A stretch of DNA of 43,313 nucleotides from Clostridiales bacterium DTU032 (GTDB taxonomy: Bacteria; Bacillota; Clostridia; Saccharofermentanales; DTU023), in assembly GCA_001512745.1 (NCBI GenBank), contig LFSM01000102.1:1-43313 (forward strand). Reading direction: 5' to 3'. The position numbers were made by a program, and so were the translations under genes. Position 1 is the first letter of the stretch, and each line of letters starts with the position of its first letter. Below the pieces are notes generated by a model. That model saw only the letters and a list, made by a program, of their open reading frames with translations. It had not been told where the DNA came from and did no database searches. This document shows, one piece after another, positions 1 through 9,175 of the stretch.

Positions 1-1
1 T

Positions 2-382
2 GTGGGTCTTAATGAGCCGATCAGGATGGACGGACGTGCAGTTTTTCGTTTTGCAGTAAGCAGGATGTCCGATTGCATTCGCGATGTGCTGGAAAAGGCT
101 GACCTTGCACCTGATGAGGTGGACTATTACCTCCTGCACCAGGCAAATCAGCGGATCAACGATGCCATCATGCGTGATCTGAAGCTGACTGCGGAGAGCT
201 TTCCTTCAAATATTGCCAGCGTCGGAAATACCTCATCTGCGAGTATCGGCATCCTGATGGAAGAGCTATACAGGTCAGGACAGCTTGCAGGCAGCAAGAC
301 TATTTGTCTGGCAGGTTTTGGCGGCGGGATGTCCTGTGGTGCACTTCTGATGAAAGGACATGAGATGCATGTGGTTGGATGA
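2..382 (+). CDS. fabH: 3-oxoacyl-ACP synthase III (FabH), C-terminal part, truncated by window edge
   Basis: DYYLLHQANQRI and GNTSSASIGI motifs typical of the KAS III C-terminus; followed by fab genes. Confidence 0.93.
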   Translation: MGLNEPIRMDGRAVFRFAVSRMSDCIRDVLEKADLAPDEVDYYLLHQANQRINDAIMRDLKLTAESFPSNIASVGNTSSASIGILMEELYRSGQLAGSKTICLAGFGGGMSCGALLMKGHEMHVVG

Positions 383-1274
383 GACATTTGATCTGAAATA
401 TCCGCTTTTACAGGGCGGAATGGCCTGGGTAGCTACGGCAGAGTTCGCAGCAGCGGTAAGTGAAGCGGGTGCCCTGGGTCAGATAGCTTCCGGCTCGATG
501 ACAGCGGACATGGTACGTGCCTCGATCAGGCGCGCGCGCGAGCTGACCGACCGTCCTTTCGGTGTCAATCTTATGCTGATGAATCCGGAGGCGGACGCGA
601 TCGCCCGGGTTCTGGTGGAAGAGCGTGTCCCTCTGGTGACGACCGGTGCCGGTAGTCCGGGAAAATACATTGCCATGTGGAAAGAGGCGGGCAGTATCGT
701 TATTCCGGTAGTTTCATCTCTTTTGCTGGCCCAGCGTATGGAGCGTCAGGGCGCTGACGCGGTGATTGCAGAAGGTCAGGAGGCTGGCGGCCACATAGGC
801 GAGCAGACTTCCATGGTCCTGTGGCCTTTAGTGGCGGAAAATCTGTCGATTCCGATGATCGCCGCAGGCGGCATCGGCTCTCCCAGGCAGATAAAAGCAG
901 CGATCGCACTTGGAGCAGAGGGTTTTCAGCTGGGAACACTCTTTCTCTCGGCGGAAGAATGCCCAATACATCCGGCCTATAAGGAGGCAGTGATCAAGGC
1001 GACCGATACACAGATTTCCGTAATGGGACGTGTTGGCGGCGTGCCTTGTCGTGTTTTGAAAAACAAATTCTGCCGCGACTATATGTCTTTGGAACGTGAA
1101 GGAGCGGAAAAAGAAGTATTGGAAGAGATGCTGGGCGGTTCGCTGCGTCAGGCTGTCCAGGAAGGTAACAGCGAAAAGGGTGCTTTCATGATGGGGCTGG
1201 TGGCAGCCGGCATCAAGGAAATAAAACCGCTAGATCTGCTGCTCGCGGATCTCTTCGAAGGTGTGGATGCATAA
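360..1274 (+). CDS. fabK: Enoyl-ACP reductase II, FMN-dependent FabK type
   Basis: PLLQGGMAWVA, AGSPGKY, EGQEAGGHIG and AAGGIGSPRQI motifs of the FabK/nitronate monooxygenase family; overlaps the fabH end; start could be the ATG at 369. Confidence 0.92.
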   Translation: MRCMWLDETFDLKYPLLQGGMAWVATAEFAAAVSEAGALGQIASGSMTADMVRASIRRARELTDRPFGVNLMLMNPEADAIARVLVEERVPLVTTGAGSPGKYIAMWKEAGSIVIPVVSSLLLAQRMERQGADAVIAEGQEAGGHIGEQTSMVLWPLVAENLSIPMIAAGGIGSPRQIKAAIALGAEGFQLGTLFLSAEECPIHPAYKEAVIKATDTQISVMGRVGGVPCRVLKNKFCRDYMSLEREGAEKEVLEEMLGGSLRQAVQEGNSEKGAFMMGLVAAGIKEIKPLDLLLADLFEGVDA

Positions 1275-1284
1275 TTCGGTGCCA

Positions 1285-1317
1285 TGCATAATTCGGTGCC
1301 AGGCACCTTTCTATGCA
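1285..1317. repeat. Palindromic intergenic element, core GGTGCCaGGCACC with TGCATA/TATGCA outer arms
   Basis: Inverted repeat TGCATA-attc-GGTGCC-A-GGCACC-tttc-TATGCA read directly. Confidence 0.8.
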
Positions 1318-1332
1318 CGAAAGGATGGATGA

Positions 1333-2307
1333 ATGAACAAGCAGAATGAATGGGTTTTTCTTTATGGTGGGCAGGGCTCACAGTTGGCGGGTATGGGACT
1401 TGATTTTGCCCGCGCTTTCCCTGAAGAAAGCTATTACTCTAATTGCTATTGTAGCGAGGAGGAGTTGGACTACCTGCTCGATCCTGCCTTTGATCGTTTA
1501 AACGAAACCCGCTATGTTCAACTGGCGTTGACGGTTTTCTCGCTGACAATAACGAAAGTTTTGCAAAAAACGGGTATAGAGGCTGATGCTGCCCTGGGTC
1601 TGAGTGCCGGCGAATTCCCGGCCCTGGCTTTGGCAGGCGTTTATTCAGAAGAAGCAGTTCTCAATATTATTCGTCAGCGCGCTAACTTAATGGCAAGACG
1701 CATGAAGCAAAGACGACAGGACGGTTTTGATGACGGCATGCTGGCTGTGTTGGGTCTGGAGGAAGCAGAGCTTCAGGAACAGCTGCAGAATTATCCGGAC
1801 CTGTCCCTGGCCAATAAAAACTCTGAAACTCAAATGGCTGTTTCCGGCAGCATCAGTGAATTGGAACTTTTGATGCAGGATGTACTGGAAGCCGGTGCCA
1901 AACGGGCAGTCTTTTTAGAAGTTGAAGGAGCCTACCATAGCAAGGTTTTTACAGCTGATGTGCCTGAATTGCGTGCTGCTCTGCTGCAAGAGGAAGCGGA
2001 GGAAGCACAGATTGATCTGGCTCTTAATATTTTGGGCAAGGCTGCCCGGCCTCTCCGCCGGGACGGAGAACGAAGAGAAGTCTACGCGGATTTGATGTCG
2101 CGGCAGATGTCCAATCCGACTCGTCTGGATGACTGCTTCACTTATCTTTTAGACCGCGGCTATAGGAACTTTATCGAGATAGCACCTAAAGCTGTGCTGA
2201 CGCCGCTTCTGCGCCGGCGCGACCGCAGTTTGAATTTAAATCACATAGGCGATATGGAATCATTCGAAAAATTCCTGTCCCACTCTTTAGCAAAGACGCG
2301 TCGTTAG
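1333..2307 (+). CDS. fabD: Malonyl-CoA:ACP transacylase
   Basis: YGGQGSQLAGMG, GLSAGEFPALALAG and GAYHSKVF motifs; operon context. Confidence 0.92.
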   Translation: MNKQNEWVFLYGGQGSQLAGMGLDFARAFPEESYYSNCYCSEEELDYLLDPAFDRLNETRYVQLALTVFSLTITKVLQKTGIEADAALGLSAGEFPALALAGVYSEEAVLNIIRQRANLMARRMKQRRQDGFDDGMLAVLGLEEAELQEQLQNYPDLSLANKNSETQMAVSGSISELELLMQDVLEAGAKRAVFLEVEGAYHSKVFTADVPELRAALLQEEAEEAQIDLALNILGKAARPLRRDGERREVYADLMSRQMSNPTRLDDCFTYLLDRGYRNFIEIAPKAVLTPLLRRRDRSLNLNHIGDMESFEKFLSHSLAKTRR

Positions 2308-2313
2308 TTTTCC

Positions 2314-2350
2314 AGTGCATCATTTGGTGCCAGGCACGAAATGATGCACT
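2314..2350. repeat. 37-bp near-perfect palindrome of the same GTGCCaGGCAC family
   Basis: AGTGCATCATTT-g-GTGCC-A-GGCAC-g-AAATGATGCACT: 12-bp outer arms and 5-bp inner arms are exact reverse complements. Confidence 0.88.
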
Positions 2351-2406
2351 GAATGCAGCACGGAAGGCAGCAGCAAAAATTGCAGTTTGCAAAACAGGAG
2401 GATTTG

Positions 2407-3147
2407 ATGTCACAAAAACAAGTAGTTCTGGTGACAGGAGGCGGACGCGGTATCGGAAGAGCCATTGTTCGCGCTTTGGCCTCGCCGGAACGTTTTCTCT
2501 ATATACATTACTCAACATCTGAAGATAGTGCAAAAGCCCTGTCGGAGGAACTGGCGCAGGAGGGCAAACCGTCACGCACAATTCAGGCGGATCTCTCTGA
2601 CTCAGAGGCTGCCAAAGCTTTGATCAGCGAGATTGTCGAAGAGTCCGGCCGACTCGATATTTTGGTGAATAATGCCGGTCTGACCCGCGATCAGTTGACG
2701 GTGCGGATGAGTGATGAGGACTACGACGCGGTCATTCAGGTCAACCAGAAGGCTCAGTTTATCCTGATGCGGGAAGCGGCGAAAATTATGATGCGCAAGC
2801 GCTGGGGACGCATCATAAGTATTAGTAGTATTGTCGGACTTAAAGGCAATGCCGGCCAGATCAACTATGCCGCCAGCAAGGCAGCTGTTATCGCCATGGG
2901 TAAATCGCTGGCCCAGGAGCTGGCCACGCGCAATGTGACCGTTAACGCTGTCGCACCCGGTTTTATTGAGACGGACATGACAGCTGTGCTTGCGGAAGAC
3001 GTGCGTGAGCATTATCTGGCGACCATACCCATGCGCCGATTGGGCAAGGCGGAAGACGTAGCTGCGGCAGTGGCCTTTTTGGCCGGTGAAGAAGCTAACT
3101 ATATTACCGGTCAGACAATTTCAGTCGATGGAGGCATGAATCTCTAA
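2407..3147 (+). CDS. fabG: 3-oxoacyl-ACP reductase
   Basis: VTGGGRGIGRAI, NNAG, YAASKAA and ITGQTISVDGGM motifs; RBS aggagg before ATG 2407 (ORF track start 2353 is probably too far upstream). Confidence 0.95.
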   Translation: MSQKQVVLVTGGGRGIGRAIVRALASPERFLYIHYSTSEDSAKALSEELAQEGKPSRTIQADLSDSEAAKALISEIVEESGRLDILVNNAGLTRDQLTVRMSDEDYDAVIQVNQKAQFILMREAAKIMMRKRWGRIISISSIVGLKGNAGQINYAASKAAVIAMGKSLAQELATRNVTVNAVAPGFIETDMTAVLAEDVREHYLATIPMRRLGKAEDVAAAVAFLAGEEANYITGQTISVDGGMNL

Positions 3148-3178
3148 AGCAGGGAAGACGGAGGTTTTATTTACTAAT

Positions 3179-4426
3179 ATGAGCAACAAAAGACGTGTTG
3201 TTATCACAGGAATCGGCATGCTGACTCCTCTGGGACTTGATACTGAAAGCAGTTGGCAGGCAATCAGGCGGGGAGAGATCGGAATTGCCGAACTGACCCG
3301 TGTACAAAGAGAAGAGCTGGATATTGCCCTAGCTGCTGAACTGAAAAATTTCAAAGTAACAGAGTATATCGAAGGCAGATCTGCCCGGCGCATGGATGAA
3401 GTAACACAATACGGTCTGATCGCCGCGCGCGAGGCTTTTCTGCAAAGCGGGCTGCAGGCGGGAGAGTTCGACTCCAACCGCGCCGGCGTGATTTTTTCGA
3501 CCGGTATCGGCGGTATTAATACCTTTGAGCGTGAGAAACAGGCAGGTATTGAAAAGGGCTACAATCGAGTTTCTCCTTTCTTTATTCCCTTAACAATAGC
3601 AAACATGACTGCCGGCACAGTGGCCCAGAATCTGGGCCTGCACGGTCTGTCCACTGCTGTTATTACCGCCTGCGCCGCATCCACCAACGGTCTGGGTGAA
3701 GCTTTACACAAGATCCGCGACGGCTATCTGGACATAATCGTAGCCGGAGGAGCTGAAGCGGCTATAACTCCGATGGGTGTGGGTGGTTTTTCCGCTATGC
3801 GGGCGCTCTCTAAATCGACCGACCCCAAGCGGGCCTCAATTCCTTTCGACGCTGAACGTGATGGCTTTGTCATTGGCGAAGGAGCAGGGGCACTTATTCT
3901 CGAAGACTATGAACATGCAAAAAAACGAGGTGCAAAGATCCTGGGTGAAGTCGTCGGCTATGGCTCGACATCAGATGCCTACCATATGACTGCTCCCGAT
4001 CCCGAAGGCATACAGGCAGCACGCTGCCTGCAGCTGGCAGTGGAGGACGCGGGTATTAAGCCTGAAGACATCGGCTATATTAATGCGCACGGAACTTCTA
4101 CCGAACTCAATGACGCTAGCGAAACACACGCAATCCGCAGAGTATTTGGCAACCACGCCAATAAACTGAAGGTCTCTTCGACCAAGTCCATGACCGGTCA
4201 CTTACTAGGGGCCAGCGGAGTCGTAGAAGCAGCCTTCTGCGTGCTGGGCCTGAAAGAACAGTGGGTACCGCCAACCATGGGCCTGGAAAAACCCGATCCG
4301 GACTGTGACCTGGATTATGTTGCAAATGCCGGCGAAGACTTCAGCTACGCTTATGCCCTGAAGAACTCATTGGGTTTTGGCGGACATAATGCCAGCATAG
4401 TTTTGAAACGTTACATAGCTGAATAG
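3179..4426 (+). CDS. fabF: 3-oxoacyl-ACP synthase II
   Basis: RRVVITGIGMLTPLG, TACAAST, NAHGTST and KSMTGHLLGASG motifs. Confidence 0.96.
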   Translation: MSNKRRVVITGIGMLTPLGLDTESSWQAIRRGEIGIAELTRVQREELDIALAAELKNFKVTEYIEGRSARRMDEVTQYGLIAAREAFLQSGLQAGEFDSNRAGVIFSTGIGGINTFEREKQAGIEKGYNRVSPFFIPLTIANMTAGTVAQNLGLHGLSTAVITACAASTNGLGEALHKIRDGYLDIIVAGGAEAAITPMGVGGFSAMRALSKSTDPKRASIPFDAERDGFVIGEGAGALILEDYEHAKKRGAKILGEVVGYGSTSDAYHMTAPDPEGIQAARCLQLAVEDAGIKPEDIGYINAHGTSTELNDASETHAIRRVFGNHANKLKVSSTKSMTGHLLGASGVVEAAFCVLGLKEQWVPPTMGLEKPDPDCDLDYVANAGEDFSYAYALKNSLGFGGHNASIVLKRYIAE

Positions 4427-4457
4427 GGCTCAACTTTTTTAAAGTCAGGAGATTTAC

Positions 4458-4895
4458 ATGCAACTGGAATATACGGACATTCAAAAAATACTACCGCATC
4501 GCTACCCTTTCCTGCTGGTCGACCGTATCACAGCAATGGAACCTGGCCTAAGTGCTGAGGGAATCAAGCAGTTAAGCGGCAATGAGATTTTCTTCCAGGG
4601 ACATTTCCCGGAAGAACCGGTCTTTCCCGGGGTTTTGCAGATTGAAGCTCTGGCCCAGGTCGGCGGTGTGGCCCTGCTCTCATTAGAGGAAAACCGGGAC
4701 AAACTCCCGCTTTTCGCCGGTGTGGACAAGGTCCGCTTCCGCGGCGTAGTCCGGCCGGGCGATACCCTCCACCTGTCAACGAAGATCACCAAGAAACGTG
4801 GCGATTTTGGCTTTGGCACAGGTGTGGCAAAAGTCAACGATGAAATTGTGTGCGAAGCCGAGCTGATGTTTGCTTTAATAGATAGTGAAGAGTAA
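4458..4895 (+). CDS. fabZ: 3-hydroxyacyl-ACP dehydratase
   Basis: [14 protein letters not shown] and [20 protein letters not shown] motifs. Confidence 0.96.
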   Translation: MQLEYTDIQKILPHRYPFLLVDRITAMEPGLSAEGIKQLSGNEIFFQGHFPEEPVFPGVLQIEALAQVGGVALLSLEENRDKLPLFAGVDKVRFRGVVRPGDTLHLSTKITKKRGDFGFGTGVAKVNDEIVCEAELMFALIDSEE

Positions 4896-4944
4896 TATTT
4901 ATATAAATCTTTTGAAGTATTATTGAACATAGGAGGTGAAAAGT

Positions 4945-5436
4945 ATGCTGGAAGACAATCTACATGACATATATTTAAAACTTAAGCTCTACTATTATCG
5001 CCGGATCTTCCGCAAAATCTCTGACAGTGAGGCTGATTCCCTGACGGCGCTGGAGGCGTTCTGTGCCGAAGCCATCTATGCCCTGGGCCAGCCGACTCTA
5101 ACGGAATTTGCGAATTTTATCAATGTGTCTCAACCCAATGCTGCATACAAAGTAGCCAATCTTGAGAGGAAAGCCTATGTGAAAAAAACCAAGTCCAGCG
5201 AAGACGGGCGTCTTGTCCACTTAAGCGTCACGGACAAGTTTCTGCAGATTTACGGCAGCAGTGAACGTTATGTATCCATCCTGGCCAATCGCATGAAGAG
5301 AAAATATACAGAAGAGGATCTTGAGAAATTTTCTGCGATTATGCAGGATATCTCTGATAACATGATGACTGAAGTAAATAAATATCTGCGAAATAAGGCC
5401 GAATTACCGGAGGGAACTATCCCAGTGAAAGACTAA
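4945..5436 (+). CDS. MarR-family transcriptional regulator (possible FabT-like role)
   Basis: winged-helix segment FANFINVSQPNAAYKVANLERKAYVKKTKSSEDGRLVHLSVT; RBS aggaggtg; last gene of the fab run. Confidence 0.75.
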   Translation: MLEDNLHDIYLKLKLYYYRRIFRKISDSEADSLTALEAFCAEAIYALGQPTLTEFANFINVSQPNAAYKVANLERKAYVKKTKSSEDGRLVHLSVTDKFLQIYGSSERYVSILANRMKRKYTEEDLEKFSAIMQDISDNMMTEVNKYLRNKAELPEGTIPVKD

Positions 5437-5483
5437 GCTGGATCTCCGTTGCCTGAATCTTTGACAGACCAAGAGGAGAGCAA

Positions 5484-6311
5484 ATGCTGAACTTCACGAT
5501 TGAATCAGATTCTAATAATTCTAAAAGAAATAAGGACAAGAAATTCAGTTCCGCACGAATTAAGAATGCTGCCGGCTGGATCCTGTGGATAACTCTCATC
5601 CTATCCATTGGCTATTCAATTTATCGCATCATAATAACTCCTGCTGATGCCGTTCCACCCGCGACCCCTCGCACTTTGCCTGACTATTTCCTGATGTTGG
5701 TATCATGCATTGGGGGTCTGATCGTTATGGCTCTGCCCGCCCTTATAGAAAAAAAATTCAAGATTATCATCCCGGATGGCCTGACCATTGCCTATTTCAT
5801 TTTTCTCTTTGCCGGGGTTTTTCTGGGTGAGGTACGGAATTATTTTCACGTTTTTAAATATTGGGATGTCCTGCTGCATTCCTTCAGCGGTGCCATGCTT
5901 GCAGTTTTAGGTGTCAAGCTGATCAGTGTTCTCAATTCCTGGGAACGCCTGGACCTGCATCTGTCTCCCTTCTTTGTTGTTCTTTTCGGCTTTTGCTTTG
6001 CTGTTACTGTCGGTGTCATCTGGGAAATTTATGAATATTCAGCCGACACTCTGCTAGGCATGAACATGCAAAAATATATGACAGAGTCAGGCCAACTCCT
6101 GATCGGCCAGGAAGCATTGCGAGACACCATGGAAGATTTTATCGTAAATGTTATCAGCGCCCTTGCTGTATCTGTCGGGGCCTTTTTCTCTGTAAGAAAG
6201 AAGCAAAGAATATTCCATAATGAAGTAGCTGCTTCGCCTGAGCTTCTGACAGAAGAAGTTATTACTGCTGTACAGAAAAGATATAACTCTCAGGAAGAGG
6301 CAAGTGACTAG
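5484..6311 (+). CDS. Multi-pass membrane protein, DUF2238/YjdF-like
   Basis: several hydrophobic helices, WDVLLHSFSGAML and VGVIWEIYEYSAD. Confidence 0.55.
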   Translation: MLNFTIESDSNNSKRNKDKKFSSARIKNAAGWILWITLILSIGYSIYRIIITPADAVPPATPRTLPDYFLMLVSCIGGLIVMALPALIEKKFKIIIPDGLTIAYFIFLFAGVFLGEVRNYFHVFKYWDVLLHSFSGAMLAVLGVKLISVLNSWERLDLHLSPFFVVLFGFCFAVTVGVIWEIYEYSADTLLGMNMQKYMTESGQLLIGQEALRDTMEDFIVNVISALAVSVGAFFSVRKKQRIFHNEVAASPELLTEEVITAVQKRYNSQEEASD

Positions 6312-6346
6312 AGCTGTTTTCTTGTGCTTTCTAAAGGAGAATGATT

Positions 6347-7738
6347 ATGGAAAAACAACAAGACAAAGACCACATGATCCGCGAAAAATTCGAGATTTGC
6401 CGCCGGTTTTTTGACAGCGACAAGACCCGTTCCTATGAAGCGAGACGTCAGCAGCTGCTTCTGCTGCAAGCAAGAATCAAAGAGCTGACACCCGAAATAG
6501 AAGAGGCCCTGAAGGAAGACCTGAACAAGAGCCCTTTTGAAGGCTACATGACGGAGATTGGCTTGGTGGCGGATGAAATCAGCTACGCGCTGAAGCAGCT
6601 TAAAGGCTGGATGAAGCCCCGGCGCTCGAAAATTGCTCTAACACAAATGCCAGGCCGGGTGAAAAGATACCCCGAACCCTACGGTGTGGTTTTGATCATG
6701 TCGCCCTGGAATTATCCCCTCCAGCTTTCTCTCAATCCGCTGGTCGGTGCAATTGCAGCCGGCAATACAGCGGTCCTGAAACCGTCCGCATACAGTCCCG
6801 CCACAACAGAAATCCTGGCTAAAACCCTCTCTGTCCTGGAGCCGGGCTGGGTCGAGCTGGTCACGGGCGGCCGTGAAGAAAACCGGAATCTTTTGCAGCT
6901 TAACTTTGATTATATATTTTTTACCGGGTCGCCTGCGGTAGGTCATGAGGTAATGAGGCAGGCCTCAGAAAATCTGACCCCTGTCACCCTCGAACTGGGC
7001 GGCAAGTCACCGGCCCTTGTCTGCGCAGATGCTGACCTGAGATTGGCAGCCCGCAGAACAGCTTTTGGCAAACTGGTTAATGCCGGGCAAACCTGCATCG
7101 CTCCCGATTACGTTATTTGCGAAGAAACAGTTAAGCAAGAGTTTTTGCAACTGCTGCAAGAAGAGTTCTCCCAAGTGAGCCGGGACGGGAAATATTTCAG
7201 TGAAAATTTTCCTAAGATCATTAATGAAAAACATTTTGACCGCCTGCAAGGCTATTTGCAGGAAACTCCAGCTATTTTTGGTGGCAAGATTGACCCTGAA
7301 AGCAGGCAAATTTCGCCGGCCATTATTGATTCACCACCTCTGGACAGCCAAGTAATGCAGGATGAGATCTTTGGACCGATCCTCCCTGTAATCTCCCTTC
7401 CTGATCTTGACAGTGCTGTTCGCCATATCCGCCAGCGACCTAAACCACTGGCACTTTACATTTTCTCGGAGAAAAAGGAGACACAGGACCAACTGCTTGC
7501 TGCAATTTCTTTCGGCGGCGGCTGTATTAATGACACGCTTGTTCATATGTCTTCGCCTTACGTTCCTTTTGGCGGTGTCGGCAACAGCGGTATGGGACAA
7601 TACCACGGAAAATTCAGCTTTGACAGCTTCAGCCATTACAAGACAGTGCTCAAAAAGTCTCGTTATGCTGATTTATCTCTGCGCTATCATCCTTATCGCG
7701 CAAGCGATAATGAAATAATTCGTAAAATGCTTAAGTAA
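6347..7738 (+). CDS. Aldehyde dehydrogenase, class 3-like
   Basis: MSPWNYPLQLSLNPLVGAIAAGNTAVLKPS, VTLELGGKSPALV, NAGQTCIAPDYV and YVPFGGVGNSGMGQYHG motifs. Confidence 0.93.
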   Translation: MEKQQDKDHMIREKFEICRRFFDSDKTRSYEARRQQLLLLQARIKELTPEIEEALKEDLNKSPFEGYMTEIGLVADEISYALKQLKGWMKPRRSKIALTQMPGRVKRYPEPYGVVLIMSPWNYPLQLSLNPLVGAIAAGNTAVLKPSAYSPATTEILAKTLSVLEPGWVELVTGGREENRNLLQLNFDYIFFTGSPAVGHEVMRQASENLTPVTLELGGKSPALVCADADLRLAARRTAFGKLVNAGQTCIAPDYVICEETVKQEFLQLLQEEFSQVSRDGKYFSENFPKIINEKHFDRLQGYLQETPAIFGGKIDPESRQISPAIIDSPPLDSQVMQDEIFGPILPVISLPDLDSAVRHIRQRPKPLALYIFSEKKETQDQLLAAISFGGGCINDTLVHMSSPYVPFGGVGNSGMGQYHGKFSFDSFSHYKTVLKKSRYADLSLRYHPYRASDNEIIRKMLK

Positions 7739-7783
7739 GACAAGATATGGCTTTGAATTTCCAGGGAGGTTTTGAATAAAAAA

Positions 7784-9139
7784 ATGGGCAGCTTATTAAT
7801 TAAAAATATAAAAAAGCTGATCAGCTGTGCTGCTGATGACAAGCTTTATGACCGGGTCAATATCTTTTGTGAAGACGGTCTGATCACAGATATCAGCAAG
7901 GATATACACCAGGCCGATGAAACAATCGACGCAACAGACATGCTTTGTTTTCCAGGTTTTATCAATACCCATCATCACCTCTACCAGATATTTACTAGAA
8001 ATCTGCCGCAAACGCAGAACAAAGAGCTCTTTGAATGGCTCAGGATAAACTATGAAATCTGGAAGCAGCTGGATGAAGATACGGTTTATCTCTCCTCCAA
8101 AGTGGGTATGGCAGAGTTGATGAAAAACGGCTGTACCACTGTTTCGGACCATCATTATGTTTTTCCCAAAGACAGTGGTGATTTAATAGGTGCGCAAATC
8201 GCTGCTGCCGATGAGCTCGGTATCCGCACACACTTTACCCGCGGCAGCATGGACCTTTCAGTTAAAGACGGAGGCCTGCCCCCGGATTCAGTAGTCCAGA
8301 CTGTTGATGAAATACTCAGAGACAGTGCCGGCCTGGTCGAGCAATACCACGACAGCTCTTTTCAGGCCATGCACCGGCTGGCCCTGGCCCCCTGCTCACC
8401 TTTCTCCGTTTCAGATACTTTATTGCGGGAAAGTGCTAAACTGGCGCGTGAACTGGGTGTTCGCCTGCACACACATCTGGCCGAAACCAGAGATGAAGAG
8501 AATTACACCCTGCAGCACTTTGGCATGCGGCCGCTGGAATATATGGAAAGCCTGGGCTGGGTGGGTGACGATGTCTGGTATGCACACGGTATCCATTTCA
8601 ACAGCGAAGAGCTGCAGTTATTAGCTGATACAGGCACCGGAGTCTGTCACTGCCCGACTTCCAATATGAGCTTGTCTTCGGGCGTTGCCCCTATTCCTGA
8701 AATGATGGCTTTGGACATTCCGGTCGGCTTAGGTGTAGACGGATGCGCAGCCAACAATGGCATGAGTTTATTGGAAGAGATCCGCACAGGCTATCTGATG
8801 CATCGCCTGAATTCGCCTGACAAGGGTGTTAGCGGCTACGATATGCTGAAACTGGCCACGATGGGGGGTGCCCGCGTCCTGGGACGCCAAAGGGAGATCG
8901 GCTCAATAGAAGTGGGCAAATGTGCAGACATCATTTTGCTGGACGTAAATCGTCTGGATCTGGTGGGGGCTTTTTACGATCCCATGTCCATTCTGGCTAC
9001 TGTCGGCATCAAAGGCTATGTGGACTACACGATTATCAACGGCAAGCTTACAGTGCGTGAAGGCAGGCTTGTTGATCTGGATGAAGAAAAACTTATTGCC
9101 GAAGCCAATCAGGAAGTAAGAGAATTTTTGCAAGTATAA
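7784..9139 (+). CDS. Amidohydrolase, 8-oxoguanine deaminase / hydroxyatrazine hydrolase-like subgroup
   Basis: PGFINTHHHLYQIFTRNLP metal site, HTHLAETRDEE, CPTSNM and LGVDGCAANNGMSLLEE; specificity not resolvable by eye. Confidence 0.8.
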   Translation: MGSLLIKNIKKLISCAADDKLYDRVNIFCEDGLITDISKDIHQADETIDATDMLCFPGFINTHHHLYQIFTRNLPQTQNKELFEWLRINYEIWKQLDEDTVYLSSKVGMAELMKNGCTTVSDHHYVFPKDSGDLIGAQIAAADELGIRTHFTRGSMDLSVKDGGLPPDSVVQTVDEILRDSAGLVEQYHDSSFQAMHRLALAPCSPFSVSDTLLRESAKLARELGVRLHTHLAETRDEENYTLQHFGMRPLEYMESLGWVGDDVWYAHGIHFNSEELQLLADTGTGVCHCPTSNMSLSSGVAPIPEMMALDIPVGLGVDGCAANNGMSLLEEIRTGYLMHRLNSPDKGVSGYDMLKLATMGGARVLGRQREIGSIEVGKCADIILLDVNRLDLVGAFYDPMSILATVGIKGYVDYTIINGKLTVREGRLVDLDEEKLIAEANQEVREFLQV

Positions 9140-9175
9140 AGAAGAAATCTGAGTTTATAAAAAAGGAGCCAAATT

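Noticed and set aside
148-387. Many antisense ORFs of 60-190 aa lying inside longer genes (for example 148-387, 2602-3012, 35368-35937)
   Set aside because: They sit opposite well-supported coding frames, have no recognisable domains or credible ribosome sites, and are best explained as shadow ORFs.
1285-2350. Palindromic elements as insertion sequences
   Set aside because: They are only 33-37 bp and no transposase ORF is associated; at most they are REP/MITE-like.
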